Source of the DNA: Klebsormidium nitens
Lineage: Eukaryota; Streptophyta; Klebsormidiophyceae; Klebsormidiales; Klebsormidiaceae
NCBI GenBank assembly: GCA_000708835.1
Contig: DF237026.1
Span: 62,001-126,000, forward strand
Direction: 5' to 3'
Length of the DNA: 64,000 nt
Both the position numbers and the translations under genes were made by a program. The notes beneath the pieces are model-generated. The model did not search any database. It was not told the origin of the DNA and saw nothing but the letters and a program-made list of their open reading frames with translations. Shown here piece by piece: positions 1 through 11,598 of this stretch. Every line of letters starts with the position of its first letter. The stretch's first letter is position 1.

Positions 1-904
1 GTCACTTTTTCCATCTTTCTGGACGCTTTCGAAGTGTCCTGAAACATATGATATCTTTTTCCATCATATGAAGAGCGCAAATTTAAACCTGGTATTACGT
101 ATTGGCGAGCGGCAGTGATGACTTGGATCTTCAAGACTGGAAAGAACTGGGTTTGCAACTGGTTAGAGCCTGGCTGAAGTCCAATCAAAATCTGAGACTC
201 AGACAATTTTCGAAACCCGCTTTCTGGTCCCGTATGAAAGTAGGTGGATGGGAGACTTGGACTCTTGACTTGCTTGCCACCCTGCATAGTGTGCAGACAA
301 CAGCAATAATCTCGACATCCTGTTCATATGAGACGGACGATTGGACTGCGACGGCGCACCACTCACCGGAGGGTTGAGAAAACGGGTTGTATCGTAGTTG
401 TTTACAGCTAACAGCTTGTCTACTCTCGACCACAGAGTTCCACTCGGCATAACCAGTATCCTTTACTTCTGAAGGAGCAGGTCTTGCACCCAGCGTGGCA
501 CTTGCTTTGAAACCCGGAAGCTCGTCAAACATATGCGACCCTGGTGTTCTATAGCAGCAAGGAACGAAACTGGAAGCTTCGAAGTCTTCTTCTGGTCAGC
601 ACTCCCCCTCCTAGACTTTGATTGAAAAGTTGGTGGGCAAAAGCTATCCCTACCCCTCTTGAAGTTCTCCGTCCTTACTTCTCGCCCTTGCCTTGCAATT
701 ACTCCCTACCAGCAGCAGAGAGCTGTAGCTGACGTTTCCACTTACCACATCCTTCTATTCTTATCAAGTCCGTTTCCTAAGTCAGCCGTCAATCCATCTG
801 CCTTTTCCTGCGCCAAGGGATGCAGAAACTCACCAACTCTCTGTCGACTTCTATTTGTTCGTTCCTGATCATTTCATCATGTCTTCTGCCTTCTTCTGTT
901 ACAG

Positions 905-1797
905 GTAGTGCGACTAGAATATGAGGCGTATGCACCCATGGCAATCGCGAAGCTGAAAGACATCTGCAGTGAAATCCGCTCCAAGTGGGACGTCTGCAAA
1001 ATTGCCATCTTCCATCGGGTAAGCGCACACACGGACGACTGGTTTTTTTCTTTTCCTCGAAGCCCGTGACTTTGCAAAACAGGGGGCTGTTTGTGTCAGC
1101 CAAGTGACGCACCTGTTGTCTCACCTGTTGTGTCACCACCATTCGTAGGGCACACGTTGTTGAGACCCTCAGGTTTTCCTGTGACAGACAAACGCAGTCG
1201 GTTTCTCAGCTGGCTGTTCTGCACTCAGACGATGGCTCTCTCCATTGTTTGCTTCTGACTTCTTTGCGTTGGTACGTCCGTGTATGTTTGAGAGAATCAC
1301 CTTGGAAAGGCCGGCCGTGAAGGCCATACCGTCGGCCGAAGCTTACCCGAATTCAATCCCTCGATTGATCATGATCGCCAGTCTCTTCCGTCCTCTGCTC
1401 GCGAAACTTCCTCTAAGCTGTACCTTAAACGCCGCTTCTCTTCTTCAACCTATTTAGGCCGGCCTGCTAAATGGGCATATTATGAGAAGTCGGTATCACA
1501 AGCTTTTACGAGCAATCCTACTTTAAGAGAAAAGCTCATATACTGTGCTATCTCGGAAACCCTCCTTACCCATGACCGCTTGTGGTCTTTCTGCAGACGG
1601 GCGTCGTGGATGTCGGAGAGCCTAGCGTAATCATTGCCGTTTCCTCCGTACATAGAGCGTCGGGCCTAGAAGCAGCGAGGTTTGGCATAGACGAGTTGAA
1701 GGCAACGGTGCCCATCTGGAAAAAGGAGCTGTACGAAAGCGGGGATTTGTGGAAAGAGAACAGCGAATTCAAACCGAAAGCGGCGTCTGGTGATTGA
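905..1797 (+). CDS. CNX6: Molybdopterin synthase catalytic (large) subunit, MoaE/MOCS2B type; 3' part only
   Basis: MoaE-family proteins transfer sulfur from the MoaD thiocarboxylate to precursor Z, making molybdopterin in the cytosol. Two exons are visible: 905-1018 and 1597-1797, both joined in phase 0 with AG/GT borders (donor GTAAGC at 1019, acceptor CTGCAG before 1597). Together they encode about 104 residues ending at TGA 1795-1797. Recognisable family signatures are [10 protein letters not shown], the FHR before the intron, the [13 protein letters not shown] stretch, and the catalytic-site region [13 protein letters not shown], followed by the usual WKEN tail. The N-terminal exons with the conserved GTTRD region are not found in bases 1-904, so the gene starts before the window. 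The identification rests on remembered family motifs and is strong. Confidence 0.86.
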
Positions 1798-2856
1798 TGT
1801 TCTCCAACGGCATCTTTCTTGGCCCGGTCATGGCCTCAATACCGCCTGGTGTTATCGCTCGAAATCGCACGGAGAATCATATCCAGTGTGGATTGCGTGC
1901 TGCAATCGAAATCATGAGCACGGTCACGCGGCATGTGTTGAGCGCCAAATCTTAAAGAAGTCTTCCGCCCGCACGATTGCTTAAATGCGTCGAAGGTATG
2001 TTGTCCGAATCTACATACGTACATATATGTCGGTGTGGCGGCCGGCCGTTGTCAGGACATTTCCAGCCACCATGCCATGCCGGCCATAACACATCACTCA
2101 CGCGTGACGCGCAGCGTCATGCATAGGAATCATTCGTCGACCCTGAGCCATCATGATTCATGATTTGGCCGCCGCCATGTATGTACGTGCAATTTACTAG
2201 CTCGGATGACTGAACATTGCCACATGTTCCTAAGTCCTAAGTTCGCGGCTTCTAGCTAGAACTGCACCAGCGAGTTATGGTATGCACGTGATGCATGGCG
2301 GCGCACTGAGCTAGAAGATTGCCAGCACATTATATGTGTAAAAGGCTAGTGCCATATGATTTTCTGAGCGATCATGCCTCTAGAGCATTGCCAGTTGGCA
2401 GCCCGGCGCGCGGGCGCCGGCCTCCAGATTGACCGACCGACCCGACGTAAGACGGTTTGGGCGAGGCGGTTGCAACAGGCCATAGTGGTCTCATGCCAGA
2501 GCCGCGCAACTATACCATCAGAACTAGAGCCATCCATGATTTAGAGCCTGTAGCTAACTGTCGTTTTATCAGCCGTTCATATACTTCAGAGCAGAAGTTG
2601 CCGATCCGAGGAGCCATCTGGTCCTCAAGAGATATCAATGCCAGCACATACCCAACTCTTGTTGATCGTAGCAAGCTCCTAAGCGTCATCTGAGCAGAAA
2701 GTAACGGGCTATCGGCTATTTGCCATTGACGAACCGCGCATCTATCTATCAACTCACGCTGTACACTTGTTTTCACATTGGCTGTGGACTATTACCAATC
2801 CGGTTCTGAAGCACGCGCAACCTAGTTGCATAAAAGTCAATGGTGACGAGCCAACT
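1798..2856. other. Gene-free spacer between two convergent 3' ends
   Basis: No convincing reading frame is present. The stretch is rich in self-complementary tetramers and octamers: CATG, TGCA, GTAC, CTAG and GGCCGGCC (the last at about 2040-2047). It lies between the 3' ends of the MoaE gene and the M32 gene, and resembles the other convergent spacers of this window in base pattern. Confidence 0.6.
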
Positions 2857-5800
2857 TCAACTTTCATCCGCCGAATTAATGGATTCAGCAAGCTGTGGTT
2901 CCTCCAACTGGTAAAGCGGCCCGTACTTGTCCCGCAAATATTGCAAAAAGCACTCCGGTCGCAGCTGAGACCCTGTCAGCTTTTCCATCAGGTGATCGCC
3001 GCTCTCGTACAGGGAGCCGACTTGGTGAATCTCGCTGTAGAGCCAGTCACGCAGCTGGGAGAACTGGCCGGCCGCGATGTCCTGCTCCAGGTCGGGAAGC
3101 TCCTTCTTGGCCTGCTCAAACATCTGCAGAAAACAAAAAGTCAGGTTTGAGAGTTTCGACGAATTCTGCCTTTGCGAACTCAATCGTTCCCCTGCAACAT
3201 TAAGAGGACGCACATTTGAAGACAAGTTGACATTGCTTCGTCTGCGCAAGCGGAGCGAAGCGCGTAAAGCAGAAGTTCTCGGTCAGTGACTCTCTTGTCT
3301 TGCCGTTCTGCAGATCATTATGCGCTTATCCCTTCCGAATTGCTGAGTATCGAGTGACAAGTCCGTTATCATAATTGAAAGCGCCGTTTGAGTCCCTGTT
3401 CTTGCGGTCCAGTCCGTGTCCTTCTTGCTTCGGACCGCTTTCCGAGATTCTCGACCGGCTAGAGCGCGGAGTTCAAAATTTCCATTTTCCGCAGTCTTTG
3501 TTCTCACCAGAGTCAGATCGACTGACTTTTGAACCACGGAATTCTCCTGCAGGCTGTAGATATTGCTTCTTTCACTTTCGTTCTTCTCTGGCCTCTCTTT
3601 TTCGTCCGCAAACACTTATCGGACGTACCTGGCATGCGTACATGGCCCCGAGCGAGTACGTGGGGAAGTAGCCGAACATGCCGGAGCTCCAGTGAACGTC
3701 TTGCAGGATGCCCCGGGCGTCGTCGGGGGGCGTACACCCCAGGTACTCCAGCATCTTCTCGTTCCACAACCGGGGCAGGTCGGCGACCTAGGAGGGTTAA
3801 TTCGAAGTTTAGCTGAGTAAAAACAAGCTCCGATAGATTGCTCCTACTATTGATGTTAACTACTTATGTTAAATGGTTAACGATATTGATAATCGTTTGA
3901 AAACAATGGGTTTGGTACGGTTCAAGTGTCTCTTTCAAACGAAGAGCAATACATTTCCTGATTTCGGAAGCAAAAACTCGACGTCTCGATCATTGTTTCC
4001 CTCCTCTGCGGACTTTCAACATGAGCATCGAGAGTCGACGTGTTAAGAAGCGCAAGACTCGAGGTGCATAGTACCGGGGATATCGAGGCGGCGAGAGAAG
4101 ATACTGGCAGGAAGAGCGCAGGGAAGGATTGAAGCGAAGTAAAGATAGTTTTCAGCAAGTTGTGTTCAGCAGATAGTGAAAAGGGACAAGAAGAGACAAG
4201 AAAGAATCTGGAAGTGATCTTCGGGGTGCATAAGTCAGAGCCGCCGGCGTTGCCCGTTGATCATGAGTCTGCTTCTAGATACGAGTCGCCACAAATCAAG
4301 GAGATGCCAACTAAGAGCAAGACACAGAAGGAAAATCAGAAAATTCCTTGGCAGTCCCATCCTCATGGGCTGGCTCGTTTCAAGGTGAAAGCCCCTCAGT
4401 TCGTCATTCAATGAGTTTAGATCCCGAAAGTCCGGGAGAGAGCGGATGTTCATCAAGAAGTGCAGGAGGAACGGCGAAGGCACGAAACTCGGCCAGATTG
4501 CAGCATCCCGTCGGTAAAGTTCCTTTCTGACTCGTGTCTCTCAGAGCTGGTGGAGCTTACTGAAGCATTTGCAACCAGAATCAAGCAATGGAACCAAAAG
4601 CATCTGGGTGTCGCGATGCTCGGAAGGACGACGTCTCTTCGGCTTCGTATCTGTTCAAGCAAACACAAGCAGACCTGAAAAGCTGTATAGGAATCTCTAT
4701 CACTGATATACACATCCAGCAGTTTCAAAAAGCATGAAATACATATGGCCGGCCCACACCTGTATGGTCCCGTTGATGAGATCCCGCTCCAGCTCGTACC
4801 GCAGGACCACGTGCATGGGGTACGTCACCTCGTCGCTCTCGGTACGCACCAGGCTGGGGTCGTGCACCATGTTCATGGCCCGGTAGAGGTCCCCGGCCGT
4901 TGCGGTCGCCGGAAACTCGGGGAAGTGCTCCTTGATGACGGGGAGAAGATAGTGGCAGAAGGGAAGGCCGCCGGCGACCATGCGTTCCCAAAGAAGGGAT
5001 TGGCTCTCGTGGACGCCGGTGCTTAGCGGCTCGCTCACGGGGAGGCCCTCGTACTCCATATTCCGGCCCTGGGAAGAAAAGTTAGTCCGTTATTACAAGG
5101 TACAGTGTTAATCGCTCCCACTCATTCATTGTATGAGGGGGAACGGAGGTTTGACGGAAAAGGGGGATCGAATGAGAACATTTAGAAGAAGCAAAGAGCA
5201 CGAAAAGGTGACGACCGCTCGCCTGGCTGAAAAGCCGAACAAACCGGCCCACGAAGTGAATGGGTCCGGCTTTGGACGCGAACGCGCTCGAAAAGGCCTT
5301 CCTAAATTGATCTTTCATTGGACTCGCCTTCCTCAAAACGCTGTTGATGCTGGTAGAAAATGTTCTGCAAAGAAAGTCGCAAACGAGCCACCGAACGGGT
5401 TTGCATATGAGAGTCCCGCTGATGCAGTCAAGAGTACGAGTCCGCACACCCGACGCTCCACAGGAGTAACGGGTGCTGTACACGAGACAGAAAGGAAGAC
5501 GAGGAAGGCTTACCTGCTCGTACAGTGCGTGCCCCGTCTCATGGATGGCCCCTTGCAGCCCTTCCATGAGGCAGCCTTCCTTGAAGCGGGTGGTCATGCG
5601 GACGTCCGTGGGGTGGGTCTCGCCGGTGAAGGGGTGCGCGGACACGTCCAGCCGGCCCTGCGGATGCAGGGAAGCGGTTTCGGGGGGGTTTAAGAGTTCC
5701 ATCATAGAACTACTGTGGAACTCGATCGGAAGCGGGTTAGGGGGGCTTAAGAGTTCCATCACAAAGATTGTGAAGCTTGAGTTGGAAGCGAGCGCTGTTT

Positions 5801-8464
5801 TGTTTGGCAAGGGCTGCTCAACGTTATGAGCGCTCTCTCCTTTCCAGAGCGACAAAGCTGACAGGATACTGGAGTCTTTAGCTCGTGAAAGGGAGCTGAC
5901 AGATTTCAGTAAGAGCTTAACAGGAATCACTCTACGAACGAAACAGCTGCACACAAGAGGGGTTTGATGTTGATTGAGGCGATTTTGTGTAGATTTGTCC
6001 TTTTGAGCCCTACGTACGCTGATCTCTACGCTTCATTAACGAGTTGCTCAGAGTTTTTGGAGTGCCAAAGCTGAACGAGGCGCGAATCCAGGGCAACTTT
6101 GAAGATAGCATCACTTCGTCGGGTATATTTCCGCTGACCTGGTCCAGCATGAACCCCAGGTCCGTGCATATGCGCAGGCACAGCTTGGCCTGTTCATCCG
6201 GGTTGTAGCTCCCCTTAATCCAGTCATTGCTAGGAGGCACCCCACGTGCCCTGATCGAGCTCAGCAGAGGGAGTAGGCCCTTCTTCACCTGCAGGCAAAT
6301 GCTGATAGCTTGAGCTAGAGCTTGCGTCAGACTCATGTCACAATGCAAGACGGCACAGCGGTCGCACCTCTGCTGCTGGATGGATGACATCGCCTTGAGA
6401 TGCTTCATAGACAAGCAGAAGAGGAGAAATATATTGGAGCTATCTTTACAACTGCATGAGCCTGCCATAGAAGCGATATACACCCAATCCTGCTCCAATA
6501 AAATGTGATCATGTCTTCTCGTTTGAGAAGATTTACAGTGACATTCGAGAGAAGCGAAACCTTGATTGCACCACACACTGAAACGTTAGTTAGACCATCA
6601 GTTTCGCAGGACTGGGTCGTTCCCTTTTGAAAGCAAATAATGGTGGCGAATAGAAGAGACTTGACTCGAGCAGACATTCTCACCTCTGAGAAGACCTCGT
6701 CCAGTCTTTGGCTCGTCATCCCCCGCTCAAACTCGTCTAGGCAGATGTCGTAGGGCGTTTGTGAGGAGTCAATGAGTTGACACTTCTCCTGTGTGAGCGC
6801 GACCCACTCCTCCAGTATTGGAGCAAGAACACTGAAGTCGTTTGCCTCTCTAGCTTTCAACCAAGCCTGGAACCTGCACTTCCAAGATCAGACCCAGTTC
6901 AGTTCCTCAGCTTAATTCACAAATCTGGTCTGGCAAAAATACAACTGACTCCGGAATTTCTGACAAATGAAGTTCACATGGAAGCGCCTCAGACGTGCAC
7001 AGATTGGTGAACTTGAAGAGTAGTTTTCATAATGGACGAAGATGAAGATGCTGCTTCTGCCTGTACAAATGAAAACTTGCGTGATGGAGTAAGAAAATTT
7101 TGGTCGGTTTCTGAAGGGTTTCCATCGCTCAGTACTTTAAGTAACTCGTGACACTTACAGCATTTTCAGGGCATGCTTCCCGGTTGCGATCGATAGATAG
7201 GGTCTATTTAGATACTAAATTTTAGCTAAACTTTAGCTATTGCTTTGACGTCATCGAACATCTTTCCGCAGTAGCAGCCGCCGAAGTAGAACAGGGGTGA
7301 TCATCGAGCCGTAGAACCACTGGACAGGTTCCATCTGACGCGCTAGATTCTTCCACGTGTCAAAGTCACTCTCTTAGATGACGTCAATTAATCTGGTGAT
7401 GTGACTAAACTTACACTAAACTTAGCCTAAGTTTAGGCTAAATACACCCTATCTATCGAACGCAACTGGGAAGCATGCCCTGAAAATGCTGTACTCTGTA
7501 ACAGACTGGTGTTGACAAGACTTGTAAAGAAAACGGACAAAATAATGTAAGATAATTGCCTGATGCAGACCTGGAAGCTGAACCGTAAAGGGGTCTGTTT
7601 TTAGGCTGTTTGTTGCCTTTGCAAGTAATGCCTCCAGAATGTGTATCGAGTAACTCAGAAAAGAATGTTATACAGAGACATGTCTTCTGCTGTCTAGTCA
7701 CAAGTGAAAGACCGCCTTGTCACTTGAAAGAGAGGGTTGGAACCAACGCTACAGCTAATGACTGCCTTGCCTTTCTTTACAGCTCACAGAGCTGTCAGGC
7801 GTCCAGCAGCATTACAATTGAAAACGATTTTGCCATTGGGTATCCTCGACCGTAAGTGCTGGCTTGCTTACCCCTCTGACGCCAGCTCCGCGGACCGCTG
7901 TGCTATTCTCGCTGGGACAGCCGCCCTCTTCTGCTGCTTCTTCAAAGCGTCCCGCACGACCGCTCTCTCGAACGGTCCAATCTGGCAGCCATCGCAATCA
8001 TCCTCCACCTCATGCCCAACGCAACCACCATTGATCATTGGCTGGAGCTTAAGAAGCAGCCGCTCAAGTAGAGGATCCGTCCACTTTGCATGAATCACCC
8101 CTGCTAGAGTGCTCCGCTGTGCAGCACGAGAGGCAGCTGCTCCTTCTGGCATCATAACCTGTTCATCCCAGTCAAGGAGCGCATTTATGCTCTCCAGATT
8201 GCTCAGCTCCTTGAGCCTGAGTGCCAACTCCTCATAGTCTGCAATTGTCCATCGGACCTGTCTGTAGCTAAAGCTGCTTCGTAGGCTGACAAGCTTCCTC
8301 TTGATTGAGCTGGCAAGGGTGCCCCCCGGAGACGAACTTGAGGTTGGAGTGCCCGGAGTCCTTGGAGTGCCTGATCCTCTGGGTGAGTTGCTCAGACTGC
8401 TGAGCTTGCTTCGAACCTGGTTGGGCACAATCTGATCCAGTCGAAAGGGCACTTTGATCACCAT
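2857..8464 (-). CDS. M32 family metallocarboxypeptidase (carboxypeptidase Taq type)
   Basis: M32 enzymes are zinc carboxypeptidases that release C-terminal residues. Seven exons join in frame with AG/GT borders: 8464-7872, 6873-6684, 6288-6139, 5657-5514, 5068-4760, 3787-3629 and 3123-2857, giving 603 residues (the family is usually about 500). All M32 signature motifs are present in order: HPF and DVRMT (exon 4), the zinc-binding HETGH with the ALYEQ tail (exon 4), HESQS supplying the third ligand (exon 5), and GILQDVHW (exon 6). The first 75 or so residues are an extra Ser/Pro/Thr-rich basic extension (repeated GTP segments), possibly a targeting or disordered region. M32 is common in prokaryotes and patchy in eukaryotes, so its presence in a plant-like genome is notable. 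It shares its upstream region with the F-box gene on the other strand. The start ATG at 8464 is the first in frame with the conserved part. Confidence 0.93.
5670..5787. repeat. Imperfect tandem repeat of about 58 bp, two units
   Basis: Two adjacent units (about 5670-5727 and 5728-5787) each begin GGAAGCGG and carry a G-run followed by TTAAGAGTTCCATCA. They lie in the M32 intron just upstream of the exon 4 acceptor at 5658. This is an intronic example of the short tandem duplications seen throughout the window. Confidence 0.75.
7158..7491. mobile_element. Tc1/mariner-like MITE with TA target-site duplication
   Basis: The ends are inverted repeats of roughly 95 bp starting CAGCATTTTCAGGGCATGC; the opposite end reads the complement, with a few mismatches further in. 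A TA dinucleotide flanks both ends (7156-7157 and 7492-7493), as expected for Tc1/mariner-type insertion. The element is 334 bp, has no coding frame, and sits in the first intron of the M32 gene. The inner part contains runs of TTTAGCTAAA-like and TAGGCTAAA-like sequence in opposite orientation. It is non-autonomous; the family assignment comes only from the TA duplication and size. Confidence 0.8.
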
Positions 8465-9223
8465 GCTTCTACTCGTGAGAGTGGTGCCAAGGACCCCGGA
8501 AGAAGCTCACGAATGCAGCCTCATATGGCAGCTTTACAGAAGCAAAAGCTCAAGCAATGTGTACCCAATGGTTCCCCAAAGTGCTGCAGGTGTTTTCGAT
8601 CTTCCTAGTCACAAACGCCAGGATGCTGTACTTCAAATTGCTTTCGCAGCAGTGATTGAACGCAAGTTTAAACAGGAAGATCAAGCCGGCCTGAGATTCT
8701 CTTCTTATCCTTTTACGCAGATCTATTAATCAATACAAGGCCAAAAATGGACCAGATTCCCCTCTGCCTTTCTGCAAACGTATTGCTCGCCAAAGCAGAA
8801 AACACTTTCTGCTTGGTCTCTGCAGCAGAAGAACCGATCCAAGGATTTGCTTGTCCAAGCCTAAGGAGCTTGTTCCTTCCCTCACAATGATCAACAGTGA
8901 ACTATCAGCTATGATCAGCTATGATTGTTCCCTTAGGATGAAGATGATGAAGAGATCTGCATTCACGACTTGGATGCTGGAGCAACTGTTTTTGACTCGG
9001 GGACTCCTCGTAATCCCTTTTATCGACGGCTATGAGAGCTTCCAAAAAAATGAGATCGTCTCGAGGCCGTTCATCTGTGAAGCAGCTAGAGATGATCGAC
9101 GCTCAGAGTCAAAGTCACAACTTGAATGCCCATGCACTGACCCAACCTTACCCAATTGTTTTGCATGATGAGGTGCACCGCTTCTTCTAAGTTCTAGCTT
9201 GAGGTTGCGCCACTTGCGCCACG
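8465..9223. other. Divergent upstream region of M32 and F-box genes
   Basis: No gene is seen here. The segment separates two divergent start codons, at 8464 on the minus strand and 9224 on the plus strand, so it should hold both promoters. Near the F-box start, 9181-9201 reads CTTCTTCTAAGTTCTAGCTTG, and a nearly identical string occurs at about 41272-41292 ahead of the F-box-like relic. Confidence 0.5.
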
Positions 9224-10306
9224 ATGGCGGCTGCTGCCAGTCTCCTTGACCAGCTTCCTTCCTGCATTGTAGTTGACATTGTAGAACGAGTACGCGTGTG
9301 CAGCCCAGACGCGTTCCGTGCGCTGGAGCAGACCTGCAGTGAACTGCGCCAAATAGCCAGGAGTCTCAGTCGCTGCCTTAGCCTGCAAAGCGCCTGCAGC
9401 ATCAGTGGATCTACCCTGGGGCCTGAGCCTGCAGCTCAGATAGTGCTGAGAGAGCTTGGGCTTCGGCCGCTCGTCAAACATGTGAAGGTTGGCTTTGACA
9501 AAGGGTTACGGAACAAGGCATACATGGTGGCACTACAGGCAGTCATCAAGGACTGGGAATGGACAGGCGCAACCATAACGTGGGAGCTGCGCTACCTGTT
9601 TGAGCCACCAGAGGACGTGTATCCATTGGCTTTTCTTGGGGCGGCATGTCTCAGGAGCTTGAAAAGCCTGAAGCTAGTCAATTGGCCGTGTTTGAGCTTG
9701 GACCTTCAGAAGATGCTGACCAGCTTCTCCCAGCTGCAGACACTGGTTGTTGCAGGACACTGTGGGGTCAGATATCCCACTTTCAGCTGCCAAACCCTGG
9801 TATATCTGTTTAACATGATCTCGCTGCCTTCCATTACTCACTTAGATGCAATCGACCTGGTACATGACGGTACACCAGCTAGATGGTTTGTGCTTCCAGA
9901 CCAGCAATACCCCAACCTCCGCTTCCTTGCTTTTAATTGTCAAGATGTCGGGTTCCCAGAACTAGAGGCAACTGCTTTTGCAAATGCTCCAGAGCTCTTG
10001 GAAGTAGTCCACCTTTAAGTTAGCAGCTTGTCGGAAAAAAGATTGGTTGCCCACCTTTGTGGTTTGATTGCACGGTGCAGACGTTTAAAACATTTGAGGG
10101 TAGTGGAGCAGGAAAATGCCACCTGCTTCCTCCCAGCAGTCGCCCCAGAAGCATTAGAGAGCCTCCTGAAGTGTTCTACGCATCTTGATTATGTGCATTT
10201 GTCCTTAAGGTTGGTTGGTTCAACAGCAGACGTAGAGCTTGAGCTGGGGCAACTCAAGGGAACAGCTTGTTTGAAAAGTAGATATTTGTCCAATGCAAGC
10301 AATTAG
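9224..10306 (+). pseudogene. F-box/LRR-like gene interrupted by one in-frame stop
   Basis: A single uninterrupted frame runs from ATG 9224 to the stop at 10304-10306, except for one TAA at 10016-10018. Upstream the frame gives 264 residues; downstream it gives 95 more codons in the same frame. The N-terminus (LLDQLPSCIVVDIVERV, then FRALEQTCSELRQIA) fits an F-box: leucine/proline start, VxDxV core and a CxxL helix. The rest has LRR-like segments such as LKSLKLVNWPCLSLDLQKML, FSQLQTLVVAG and, beyond the stop, CRRLKHLRVVEQ. F-box proteins are substrate adaptors of SCF ubiquitin ligases. Either the gene was recently inactivated, or the 264-residue form is the true product; the LRR-like coding after the stop favours the first. 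No intron is visible. Confidence 0.6.
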
Positions 10307-11598
10307 TGAGCATGCTCTGGTAAAGTCTTTCTCCTTGGGTCAGACTTTTGGGACGTTGTTTGAGCCGCTGCCTTCTTTGAGCCGCCGCTAGATCTTTAAA
10401 AGATCAGTCCTGAACGTGTTTGACACAACCACTCATGGGTTGAACTTCAAGGCGGAAAGAGGAAGTCTTCTTGCGGAGGAACCTAAAAAATTGACTTGTA
10501 CGTATTGAATAATGCAAAGAGCAAGCTCCTTTCATTGACGCCCAATTCCGAGGCCTGGTCAGGGTCTTGTGAGCAGTATATTGTCATGGTATGAGCTAGT
10601 GCCGGGCTCAGCCATTGTATGAAGCGCGTCACATGCACAAGGTAATTGCACATAGAGGGCGTATAGTCTGCACTATATGGCAGTTCCTAGATCGGACTCA
10701 TATAAACGGATGGCCAATGATGTTGTCTAAAGTGGGGAAGAATATGAATGACCGAGAAGGCAGGCTGGCACTGCGTGACCATGTGGAGCTTGATCTTTAT
10801 GCGCGACGTCTGAGTCTAATCTGCTTCTTATTGCAGCTATAACGCGTGGCACTTATTCAGTGAGCTTAGCCCCAGTGAGCCGGAGTCGTTCAATGTTGGC
10901 AACCGCGGATCTGGCATGTCTGCATCAGTCACTGCATGCACGTCCCAGCTAGACTGATTAATATCATATTGCTTAATCTACCGCCTGAGTGTGTACTGGA
11001 CGTATATAGGCAAGTCGGACTCACCGACAGAGCTGTCATGACCGCGGCAGCTCGATCGATCCTTGCATATAAGCTCAGCGCTGGACGCATGAGCGGTCAA
11101 CCCGCGCTAGACGGTACATATCTGCACTGATGCTCTGTGGCCGGGCACTCTCGATATAATCCATTATATGATAATGCTTTGTGATCAGACGGTAGAATCA
11201 TGCATGCCAGGCGCGCGGCTGCACCCGTCACGATTGGAGACCTTGAAGCCATATAGAGTCGCAGGCCAGATTGAGTCGGTATAGCGGACTTTCGAAACAA
11301 AGTTGCATACGAGTTCAGGCCTTCAATCATGAGGGATCATCGGATGAGGGTACATACCATTTCAGGGTCGGACACGCAAACAGTACCAGAAATCCACGGT
11401 TGCATATATTATGCCCTGACCTCAAAAAGCTTCAGTGCACGAAGTCAAACGTGCAACATACGGAACAGGACTCGCAACCGGTGGATCAAAGCAGAGATAC
11501 AACAGGAGATCGTACCACATGCACATCCGATGCACGGAATCTTTCGGATAGAAGTGCAGTGCGCCAGGCAAAAAATGCACCACTTGATCGAGGCCATT
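10307..11598. other. Gene-free convergent spacer
   Basis: The segment lies between the 3' ends of the F-box and SLY1 genes. Short frames exist but none has family resemblance or consistent splice context. CATG, TGCA, CGATCG and TATATA palindromes are frequent. No gene is called. Confidence 0.5.

Noticed and set aside
1130-1165. Possible tail copy of the MoaE-type exon 905-1018 (CACCATTCGTAGGGCACACG)
   Set aside because: The resemblance to the exon end and donor is too short and weak to distinguish from chance.
5082-5954. 290-codon minus frame taken as one gene
   Set aside because: It contains M32 exon 4 (5657-5514) read through into both neighbouring introns; conserved residues stop exactly at the splice borders.
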